From NCBI GenBank assembly GCA_947095585.1, contig OX352761.1, positions 94,693,333 to 94,757,332 on the forward strand: 64,000 bases of DNA, written 5' to 3'. The position numbers and the translations under genes are program-made. Positions 48,501 through 60,500 of the stretch are shown here, piece after piece. The notes below the pieces were generated by a model. The model was not told where the DNA came from. It saw only the letters and a program-made list of their open reading frames with translations, and did no database searches. The number at the start of each line of letters is the position of its first letter. The stretch's first letter is position 1. Origin of the DNA: Nephrocerus scutellatus (Eukaryota > Arthropoda > Insecta > Diptera > Pipunculidae).

Positions 48501-51500
48501 AAACCGCTTCATTAAGATGGGAGGAACTCCCAGGTCTACGGCAAGCGAAAGAAATGTTGGGTGGCTATAACCCAAAGAGGTCCCGATCAATAATGGGACT
48601 AAGTAGGGGTAATGTTAAAATCATTACGGGGTTCCTAACAGGGCACTGCAGGCTGAAGGGACACCTAAAGAAAATTAAATTAGAAGAGGATGACAGCTGC
48701 AGGCTATGTGGAGAAGCGGAGGAAACCCCGTGGTATCTTCTCAACGACTGCGGAGCAACGATCCGCCAGAGGAGGGGCCAGCTGGGAACTCACGCATTCT
48801 CCGAGCTTGTACGTCATTCATTAGAACCTCTCCATATCATTAGGTTCCTAAAGGCCATTGGTATGGAGGGAGTGCTCTAGGGTTAGGCAGGTACCGTCCC
48901 TACAGTGCTAGTCGGGGGGGGGGGGGGGGGGGGGTGGAGGCGCAATAGATCCACAAGGGTCGCAGTGCCATTGATTCACCCCCTTAACATCATCATCATC
49001 ATCATGTCTTTTAAATAATGCAAAAATTTACTTGAAATCGAGAAAGAAGATAAAAAATGAATTTGAAAGTTTGAAGTTTTGTTAATAGCTCTTAATTTTT
49101 GGACAGACAGACCAAATATATTATATTTTTGGCATGACATGCAATTATGGAAAACATTTAGGATAAAAACCAATAATGCTTTTTTGAGTCGATCAGCTTA
49201 TTATTTACCAAAGTACAGCAGTTAGCAGGATCGCTGCAAAAACGAGCAATAGAGCCGGACGGACTCGCTGGAGGAACGCGTGGGTGAGTGTTGAGGAAGT
49301 GTTGAGTTATTCGCTTTAACAATCTTATTTACAGCTTGCAAATAACCATACAAGAATTCCTGACATTGCAAACTATTCCGCCAATGCCCTGGCCTTTCTC
49401 CTTTCCTCTCGTCCTGATAAATACCGTTAACATTTAGGCTCACCTGACCCATGTGCAGTATCAGTTAATTTCTCATTGCCAAACCAGTAAGAGAAAAAAT
49501 CTTAAAAGAACAGTATGGCAATACGAAAAAACCAACGGATGTGAAGTTTTTAACAAATAACAAAATATTTGTATGCATGGGTAATGCTATTTAACAGAAG
49601 GCAAACATTTTGTATTTGTTAAATATATGTTCATTGTAATAAAATTTAACCAGCTCACAGCTTTGTTCCATAGATGCTACTAATAGCCAAGTCTTCCTTA
49701 AGGAATGCTCTATGAAAAAAATATGTTGTATAACCGTACGGGCAGAAATAAGCTTTTGTGAAGAATTGCAATTTTAATGAAATTTTTTTTTGATTTTGGA
49801 GGTTCACTGTAAAACAGATTGGCCAGTTCACAGAGATGTCTCACTAAATTGACCTACACCCATGTCTTTCTAAAGGAATTATCTATCGAATAGATTATGC
49901 TGGATTACAATGCAGAGGCAAAGAGGCTTTTGTGCACCGGTTTAAACATTAGCAATTTTCATGAAATTTTTCAATTTGGAGGTTCGCTGTAGAGCTAAAT
50001 ATTATGATGATGAAAAATTTAGGAAATTTTATTCATTTTCGTCAAATAAAGACCTTACAACGGCAGACCAAGTCGTACTATTTTCTGCATTGTCATCACT
50101 CTCACATAAGAAATGCTTGACAATTCTAGATTATATTACTAAGGATATATATATAAATATCCAAAATTTACTGATTATGATCCAAGTACTCGTTGGCATC
50201 AAAATATTTCGGAATAGTACAAATTGTTTTAAGACACTGCAGTTGCTGTTGGGTAAAAAGCATTAAACTCAATTGCCAATTGAGGACCATGAGTTATCTC
50301 AGTCTTCAGTCAATATGTAATGAGATAAATACCTATAAACTATAATTGCCGAAAAATAAAACGAATTTAATGAAATAAAGATTTTGTTGTGTAATTTCTT
50401 TAAAACTAGCGGAAAAACTGAAATTTCATTTACGAAATGAATACAACGTCCTCAAATACTTTATATTAAAAGGGCCATATTCCAAAGGTACGATATACTG
50501 AATTCTCTAAAATTACATGTCTCCCAAAGCTATAACGCATAAAATTGTACAATGCAATGTAGTGATTCTTGCATTATAGTTATAAAAGGATTTAGTCTTT
50601 AACATAAAACGAAATGATTCTTATAATATTTATTCAAAGATTCAACCATAAAAGTATTTATATTGTATACATTTTTACAATTTTCTTTTATTTACAAAGA
50701 GTAAATAATTTAGATAAAAAATGTATGCTACATATAAACTCATCAGCTATTCATATAGATAACGATATTAAGGCAAGCGTCGATCTTTAATTGGTAACAA
50801 AATTCCGGACGAACGGGCCAACTAATTATATATTGGTGTTTGTAAGAAATACAATATTTAGGGTATTTGCTGCAAGAACTAACTTAATTACAATTACCTT
50901 CCAATTAGCGATGGGAATTAGCATTGCCAAAATGAAAACGCCCAATAGTGGTCCAGATGTTGCCGAGAAAGCCAACATAGATGATTCAATAACACCGGAT
51001 AGGAGACCGACACAGAAGGCAATTCCCATTATAATAATACCAAAGATGACGGTAACAACCTTAATTACTCCTAATTGCTGTTTGTCGCCAAGTCCTTTGA
51101 ATTGAGGTAGTTGCGAGAGGAAGTCTTCCCATATGACGGTTGCCAGTGAATTTAGATTGGATACGTTCATACTGTATATGGTGGTCAATTGGTGAGTGTG
51201 CACAAAAAAAAACTTTTATCTTGAGCGATTACTTACCATAATGCTCCATTGAATAGAGTGGCCATAAAAATACCCACAAAACCTGGAATGAACGCCAGTT
51301 GGTCCTCGACGAAAAACGGCAAAATCTCATCAGTTTTCTGAATGTAACCTTCGGCAAAAGGATCACAGGTGACATATGTTGAGTATATGACCATTCCAGC
51401 CATCCAAGCTAACGAGAAGAACACAATGATGACAGGAATATTCGACATCATTGCCCTGAAGTAAATGGTAAAACTCAATTAATTACCTTTCAGAAGACGT

Positions 51501-54500
51501 ATATGTTATACCTAAGTAAAACTAATTAAATAATTAAGGAACATTGTGTGTGTTCCGATCGTAACAGAAACTACTAAAACGATTTTAGGAAAAACCTTCC
51601 CCTATACGTCTATACCATTAATCTTTTAGAAATTCGACATTATAATGTTATGACGGGATACAATTCACCAAAGTAAAAAATCTTTTTAAAATGTTTAAAT
51701 AATATGTTATGGTACCAATGTACTGTTCCGAAGATGGACTAGAAATGTAAAAACTTCACAAGTTTGTCTGTGACAAATTTTGCAAGTCTATTTTGATTCA
51801 CTTCCCGTCATTCAATCGAACTGAAATCTAGCATACATGTGTAGTCATGATTTCAATACAATGCTATGGTACCACTGAGTCAGTCTGATGATTTACTCAG
51901 AAATAATAGGCGTTTATTTAATTTCACCTCTCTCTTCATTGCAAATCCAGCAACTCTATTTTCATCAACATCATGTTGTAGTAGAACCGAATTGGGTTAA
52001 AATTTTGTAATGGTTAGCGGTGACAATGCAATGTTGTGGTACCAATAAACTGCGTCGATGATAGACATGAAATGTAAAAGTTTGACTGTGTCAAATCTAG
52101 CGCTTCTCTACATTCAATCGCATTGAGATTTCGCACACCGAAAAATGCCCACTACTGAAACCGACACAACGCCTCGGATAAATAATGATCGAATAATGAC
52201 GACTTTTGGCTATTGTACCCGGACTAAGATTAGTTTCTGGAATGTGAGGATGCTCCTTGACTCAGGGAGTGAAGGACCTCAAAATGCCAGATTTCTTCAA
52301 CTGGAACGTGAGTTTCTTCCATATAATTTGGACATACTGGGAGTGAGTGAAGTAAGATGGTTGGGAGAGTACCAATCAGCTAAGCGCTGTATTCAACGCA
52401 ACGCCGAACGGAGATATCGTCATCGTGATGGGGGACTTGAATGCCAAGGTAGGCAACGACAACGAAGGACTCAGACATGTGATTTGGAAGCACGGCCTTG
52501 GCGAACAAAATGAGAATGGTGAAAGATTTGTTGATTTTTGCAATACCAACCACCTTGTCATAGGAGGCAACATGTTTGAGCATAACACCTGCCACAAAGT
52601 CAGCTGGGTGCACAACTGACAGGCAATCATCATCCAACCAAATCGGTCATGTGGCGATCAGCCGACGTTTTAAGAGCTGTCTTTTAGACGTCCGAAACAG
52701 ACGAGGAGCCGACATGGGTATGGTACGGGATCATCACCTTATGGTAGCTACTGCATAGTTACGTACTGCATCAGTTCAAAGAATTCGCAATATCATCTGA
52801 ATTCCTTGGTATAACATCGACCGGCTAAAGATTCCCTCAGTACGGCAACAATTAAGGGATCATTTATCGCAACGAGTGGAAGCAATCAGCAGCTTACTGC
52901 CAACAACCATCCAAGAACATTGGAAGGCTTTGAAAAATGTTTTCACATCTGGAGCGGAAAGTATTGTTGGTAAAAGCCAGGCAAGGCACAGCACGTGGCT
53001 TACCGAAGATACCTGGAGGCGGATTGAAGAACGTAGGCTACTTAAAGCTCGTATTGTAGATATCCCAGCAGCAGCGATGATCGAGCTAGAGTCCCTGTAT
53101 CAAAGCAAAATGAGAGAAGTGCAGCGTAGTGTAAGACGTGACAAACGTAATTATATTAAAAACCTGGCCTCAGAAGTAGAGGAAGCATCGATCAGGTGCG
53201 ATAGTAGAACCGTTTACAGAATCACCAAAAAACTGACAGGTGGTCACAGCTCTAGCCAACATCCAGTGAAAGGCCTATACCTGCTGTTCATCGATTTTGA
53301 GAAGGAGTTTGACAGTGTCAACAGACAGTTATCTGGCTCGCCCGATGATGGAACCAAACAGGACATTGTCAACCGAATCGGCAAAGTCAAGTCAGTGTTT
53401 GGAATTATGTCCATGATATGGCAAAGCAATGCGATCAGCTTAAACACGAAGCTGCGACTGTTCCGTTCAAATGTTGAATCTGTGCTGTTGTATGGCACAA
53501 AAAGATTACAAACAAACGTTCGTCATACACTCCGAAAAGGCGACAGTTCCATAGCAAACTACGCAATGCAATTGAATCCGTTATCTCAGGATGGTAGAAG
53601 AACGGGTCGTCCGAGAAATACATGGCGCAGAACAGTTGAGGAGTAGTCACGGCAATTGGAGTTGGAGAGAGAGAGGGATATAGCACATAAGTAAAGTAAA
53701 GTAAAAGTTGTTCAATAGAGATAGATAGGTTCATCCGGTCTATACTTTAACCAGAGTACTCGTGTTACAACTCAAGAAGACTAGTACATCATTAAGCACA
53801 CACGAATGTGGAATTATATGCCGTTTCTGTGTTAAGACTACATCCACTTCACAAGCATTCAAGGCGCATGTGTATAAAAATATCCTCTATTTCTTTCCTA
53901 AATTTATTCACCATCTTGAGCGAGTACACATTAAAGAAAAAAATAAAAAATTTTCTTAAATAACGCATCCAGGATTATTTTTTATAATTCGCGCACGCTT
54001 TAGGGGATCGCACCGGCTATATGCTTGGCACAGCGTGGACGTTAAGGAAAAGGAGGAGAAACGAGGAGATGTCTATGAGCTTGTGTTTTGAATGCCTGTG
54101 GGTGGATTATAGTGATGTGGGAAGACGGAGCTTGGCAGAGCATTCCACATACGTTTTGTATGGCTGAAGAACGAATCCCTGAATTTAACTGTACGTTCGA
54201 AGAAGAGCATTTAGAGCGCCACGAGTATTGCGGTTGAATTCAAGGAGAGGTGGCATGCAGCTGGCTATTTCTCTTGAGCCCGGCTGGTAGAAGAAGCGAT
54301 AAAACAGTGACAAGCAGGAAACGTTCCTGCTCATTCATTTCATTGTTCATTGATTTCGAAATGTTTTCGTCACCGAAAGTTTTATCGCACGGTTTTGTAT
54401 TCTATCTAGCAAGGTAGTTTTAGGCGTGCCAGACCAGAATAAAAGCGAATAAAAGCCTTGCATATAGTAGCCAGATCAGAGGGAATGAAATATTTCTTGC

Positions 54501-57500
54501 GCCGGGTTAGAAAACCTAAACATTCCTCAGTTGACTGGCCATTACGCAACTCATGAAAGTGCTCTTCCCATCGCTCTAAGATTACCCTCTTTGTCTTTGC
54601 AGTATGTGCAACGCGGTGTATATTCTTCTCCCAGGCTGCTTTCTTTCGCCGGTAAACAGGTTTTTCATATCTTCTTAGCTCATTATATTCATCTTCGCGT
54701 GCCCGCATTCTATGAGATTGTTGTATTGCTCAGTACGCAATATTCTTACATTCAGTCGCTAGCTTACATTCGTCATCGAATCAGTCGTTCCGATCTCTAC
54801 GGCTACTGCCTAAGATGGAGTCAGCAGTACTAATGACAGTTGCATGCCACCTCTCCTTGAATTTAACCGCAATACTCCTGGCGCTCTAAATGTTTATCAG
54901 TTTACTCTTAAGCCCATCTTCGGACGTACAGTTAAGTCAGGGATTCGTTCTTTAGCCGTACAACACGTATGTGGAATGCTTTTCCAAGCTCTGTCTTTAC
55001 ACATCACTTTGATCCACAGGCTTTCAAAGCAAAAGCTCATAGACATCTCCTCTTTTCAAATTTTAAAAAAACGCGTTGCATTCATGCTATCGTCCCGTAT
55101 CTATTCTGAATGGTGAAAGGCGATCAAACCTACACGTGTTGACCGGCTGTAATTTTCCCTCAATAAAGCAAATGCTTAATGATTGGGCTAGTCCTTCAAA
55201 ATAAGGTTAGTGCAAGGCTAATAACCTCGCCCGTAAAAAACTTGTTATTACGAAATACTGAATTACGACAACGACCACAGGAATGAAAACGGCTTAGAGA
55301 TTTAATAATTTTCCATAGTAACGTTCGCTCACTATATAGAGTCGAGTTCGCGAAATCTTTTAAACGATAGTTCTAACCTGAAGCAAAACTATCGTCAAAA
55401 GGAAAATGATTGAGTGAACGAATGAATACCTATACGTATACGTATTATACGCCCAACCCTACTAGTTCTTATAAGGTGTTTCTATATTGATCAGAATCAA
55501 AGCGGTAATGATTTTAAGAATTTAAAAAAATGTACATGTTTGATCTTAAAGAATTAATTTTTTTTCAGAGAGAACAACGGTGGCCTTGTAGCTAAAAGCC
55601 TTTAAGAGTTACCGGGTGTGAGTTGATGTAGGGTCAACAGTACGTTTCTTCGAATTAAAACGGTACGCACACCGCATGGGGTGAAAAAAGACTCTGCCAT
55701 CATGCTCATGCCGCCCAACTGATACACCCTTTATATATAAATTTATACAACATACAATACATTTTATAAGAACTCTATACATACCTCTTTACGTGTTTTA
55801 TCGACTTAAGACTCACATAGCGTTGCATGAAATTCTGCTGACATCCAAACTGTGATAAGGACATGAAAAGCTGTCCCAGCCATGCTGACGTCGTATCTAC
55901 ACGGACAGTCAAATCACCAGTGAAATTGAAGAAACTCAGTCGTCCTGTGAAATGGTCCGAATTTTGTGCCCAGGCCAGAAAAGTTAGAGAAAAAGAAAAC
56001 ACACAGAGACATAAATAATTAAATAAAGTTCACTGACATAACCTGCAGCTTTATAGTTGTAGGTTAAGTCACACTATTTCGTTCATTTTTCATTCTTTAT
56101 TTGAACATCAATCGTTGTGTCTTTTGTTTTCATATATGTAAAAAAAGCATGAAAACCCGAAAGACCACTTCCACCCTTCACCACTTGTGAACACAAGTTT
56201 AATATTTTTTTTGTTTTCTTGAAGTTTCTTTCATACTCTCATCATTTCCCCGATCGATTATTGCAATTTATCAAAAATAATAATTTTTGCCCACAAATAG
56301 CTTTTTACAAGTAAATGATGTTCACAAAACAAGCACCGAAAAACGCCAAATTTTAGTTCTTCAAGACCAATAGGAAAAAACATCTTTACTGTTTGACAAT
56401 CAACCGCAATTTGGTCATTTCAACTGTAAACCATGCAACTAAAAATTGTCAAACATACGGTGGGGTGCCGTAAAAGTTTATAGAAAAAGTAATAAAAAAT
56501 TAAAATTTTTGATTGCTTTATAGCTTTTCAAAATATTCGCCTTTAAGATCTATACACTTGTGCATACGCTCAAACCATTTATCGAAACACTTTTTCTCCA
56601 GTCCGAAGATGATAGCTGCAAAACATGGTTTTGAACGCTTCCTCTGCTTCTTCGGGCGATAAAAAAGCAACCCATAAAAATCATGTAAAATCTCTTATAG
56701 GGGATACATATGTGTGCAAAGTTTGAACCAGGTGATTTTGAAAAAATTATTATTAGAGCCCCCTTCACTTCAAATTTTTTTTAAAAACTATTCTCACCGG
56801 AGCTACACATGTGTAAAAAAAATTTGTTGGGAAAAAAATTCAAATCAAAAACCCAAAAATTTTTACAAAAAGTTCGGTCCATCGGAGATACACATAAAAT
56901 TTAAAGTAAATCTCATTTAAAAAAAAAAAATTATAGCCCTGCCCTCGCGCCTAAGGGCCCATTTTACAAAAACGTTTGTCCATCGGGATAAACATATATT
57001 TAAAATTTGAAGAAAATCGGGCTGATTTTTAAAAAATTTATATGGACAACCCCCGGCCTCAGGCCCGCATCGCTCAAAAAATGTCCAAAAAGTTTTGTCC
57101 ATCGGAGATACACATGACCCCAGGGCCCGGCGTCTGTAAAATTTTTACAATAGGTGTTGTCCATCGGAGATACACACGTGTAAAAACTTTGAAAAAAGTC
57201 GGGTTAATTTTTTTAAAAAAATTATATGGTTACACACGACCCCGGGGCCCGGAGTCTCCTAAATATTTACCAAAATTGTTGTCCATCGGAGGTAAACCCG
57301 TGTGTAAAATTGAAAGAAAGTCAGGTTAATTTTTTTTAAAAAATTTGTATGGAGCCCCACGACCCCGGGACCCAGGGTCTCCAAAATTTTTACAAAAAGT
57401 GTTGTCTATTGGAGATACACGCGTATATAAAAATTGAAGAAAATCGGGTTTGTTTTTTTAAAAAAGTTTTTGGGGCCACACGACCTTGGGGCCCGGGGTC

Positions 57501-60500
57501 TCTAAAGTTTTTACAAAAAGTGTTGTCCATGGAGATACACACGTAAATAAAATTTCCAGCCAGCCACGGGCACGCGAAGTTAATATAGATAATTTAAAAA
57601 TCGTTGTCCACGCATCTTATCTTTGATTGTTGGGAGCAGAAAGAAGTCATTGGGTGCTAAGTCGGGGCTGTAAGGCGGATGATCCATCGATTCGATCGTT
57701 TGAGTGCTCAAATACTCGCTTGTTTGGTGTGTTGAGATGTGAGCTCGCATTATCGTGATGCAAAATGATTCGGCGTTTTGGATTGTTTTCTCTCTATTTG
57801 TTGAAAACCTCAGGTCTCGTGTACCAAGCTGAATTGACTCGTTTGATTTTCAAGAGCCACAGTAGCCACATGGCCGGTTTTCGTGAAGAAACACGCTACC
57901 ATTTTCTTCCCAACGCTTCGAGCTCGCTCGTTGGTTTTTCTTCTAATTGGAAGACCCAAACAGTCGACTGCCCTTTTCTTTCCGGCTCATACGCAAATAT
58001 CCATGATTTGTCACCCGTCACGATCTTGTGTACGTTTTTGGAAGGACCTTCAACGATTTTTTCAAGCATTTGGCGGCACCAATCGACACGAACCTTTTTT
58101 TGTGCGTCTGTCAAAAAATGTGGAATCCAACGTGCACATAGCCCCCGCATCTTTAAATGTTCATGTAACATCGTATATATGCTGGTGTTACTAATGTCTA
58201 GGCACGCCTCGATTTCCCGATAATTCACATGATGATCTTCTGCAATCAGTTTTTTCACAGCATCGATGTTTTCTGGCACAACAGCTGTTTTTGGATGACC
58301 TTCACGAGGCTCGTCTTTGAGTTAACGTCGTCCGCGTTTCAATTGATTGTACCAATTATAAACACTAGCCAAGGATGGTGCTTCGTCGCCAAAATTGCAG
58401 ATATTATGAAATAGTTATATTAGCATTAGGACAATTCCAAGGGAACCGTTTAGTGGCTCGACTGCAGGATTAAAAGAGGTGTCGCAGGTCGGCATAGTAA
58501 TATGATTACACATTGCATTGTGCATTGAACCCTAGCACATGCACACTATGATGTCGTAGTATTGGTGGATCGTACAAGCCAATGCTATTGGTCCATCAGA
58601 ATACTCGTATTATAATAGACCCCTGCTATTGAGAACTAAGGGCGGCAGTTGTATCCTAAAAACTAAACCAACAACTAACAAATAAAATCTATAAACTTGG
58701 TAAAATAAAATAATTAGTGTCTGTACCATAAAATCCATTATGGTCCAGTGTCCATTACAAAGTTTTCGAGGTTGCTGAGATAAATAGTCATCCTATTGGT
58801 AAGTAGGTCACCTACATTGAGGATTGGGTCGATGGGTTGTGGAGAGCGGATGTTTGGTGTGATGGTGTCGTGGAGGTGCAGGGGTGTGTTTGGAGGGCCT
58901 ATATTTGGGGGTCGATGGTGGTGCCGTATGTGGAATTCGGATGTTTGGGGAACGGTCTTTTTTATAATTGGCTTCAAGGGATTTTTACACCCTTATAACG
59001 CCTAGGCACAGCGTGAGAAAATATTTGGATAGAAGAAGCATAGCGTTGTGGTGGCTGGAAAACATTTAATGTATCAAATTAACGTATGATGTCATCATGT
59101 TTATTTGAAAGAGCAGAGAAAAAGAGCAACACCCCTTTTAGAATCGGAAATTTTAACTGCAGATCAATCAAATAATGAAGTGCTCGTAGTTACTTGCGTA
59201 TAAAACTTCATTTTCACAATGTCTGTTATGTACTGAGCTACTCTACATAAACTGTACTCATCGTTGATCGTGTCTCGCTGCTACACTTATGCAGCAGACT
59301 TGATCTTTGGCATTTTTCGAATAGTAGAGTCAGTCGATGTGCAACTCTCAATTATTACGACTGATAATAAATATAGTTATTAGAAAATAAAGGCGTGTAT
59401 TTTAATTCAATTAGAATATAATATTGGCGACGATTAAATTAAAAATGTTGCGTTCATAGTAAATAATTAATATTATTCACGAAATTAGTTCCAAATAATT
59501 GATAATATTGTTGTGCGCGAATTAAAGTGTACATTACTGTAAAATGGCATCACCTATAATCGGAACAGTGGAACCGTTCGATGTGAAGACACCACACAGC
59601 TGGGGAACATATTGTCGTTGATTTGACATCTTTTTCGCAGGTAGCACCATCACAGAAGACGATAAAAAACGTGCGATTTTCCTGACATTGTGCGGTGGTG
59701 AAACTTTTTAGCTGTTTGAACATTAAATAGCTCCAAGCAAAGTAAGTGATCTAGCTTACAAAAATATAGTTGCCAAACTAGCGGAGCACTTTTCCCCACG
59801 CCCGTCGGAAATCACCTTCATTTAAATTTTTTAAACGGGATCGAATTCCGGAGGAGAAAGCGGTCGATTTTGTTGACGATTTACGCCATTTAGCAAAGGA
59901 TTGTAATTTTCCAACCGGTAGCCTAGACCGCTTGCTTCGCGATAAGATTGTTTGTGGTATACGGGACTCAAATCTACATTGAACACCGTTATTGAAAGAA
60001 CCATTGCTGCAGAGGCGGCAAGGAATGACCACAAAGCCATAGCCGATGCACATTCGTAAATTAATTTTATTCATTAGTCGTGCCATCCAAACACTATAAA
60101 TAGCCGACTAAAAATAACCAAACAGCAAGGTATGCACGTTCATTGTAAAAGTTGTGGAGAAAATCATCCGAGATCTACCTGCAGATTTCGATCAAGCATT
60201 TGCTCGAATACAATGGCCATCAAATCGATCGAGTTCCATTATACGTTACCATGAGCAACCGGACAAACATATTGGGTCGGGAGTGGTTTGCGCCATTGGG
60301 CATATCAATTCAAGGAGTACATGCCGTTGAATCAACAAAAATATACCGATCTTATGGTAAAATTCAAGCATCTTTTTTCAACGGAACTCGGGGAATTCCG
60401 TGGTCCATTGGTGTCCTTGAAATTAGATCCAATCGTGAAGCCTATTCATCTACCAGCTCGGCGACTTCCAATTGCTCTCCGAGTACCGGTCGAAGAAGAA

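Larger units (their letters stand above)
44041..49008 (+). mobile_element. LOA/Jockey-group LINE, nearly full length
   Basis: Contains a gag-like ORF1 and an ORF2 with endonuclease, RT and RNase H, then a short 3' UTR and an (atc)n tail (about 48988-49005). A 12-bp candidate target duplication TTTTAAATAATG lies immediately before 44041 and after 49008; this defines the limits. A 21-bp G run occurs at 48914-48934. It is antisense to the SLC5 gene in whose intron it lies. The GC content is clearly higher than the surrounding AT-rich DNA, consistent with a fairly young insertion, but ORF1 and ORF2 both carry frameshifts. Confidence 0.8.

Noticed and set aside
49961..50266. 101-aa plus-strand ORF
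   Set aside because: No recognisable domain; lies in an SLC5 intron with ordinary AT-rich composition.
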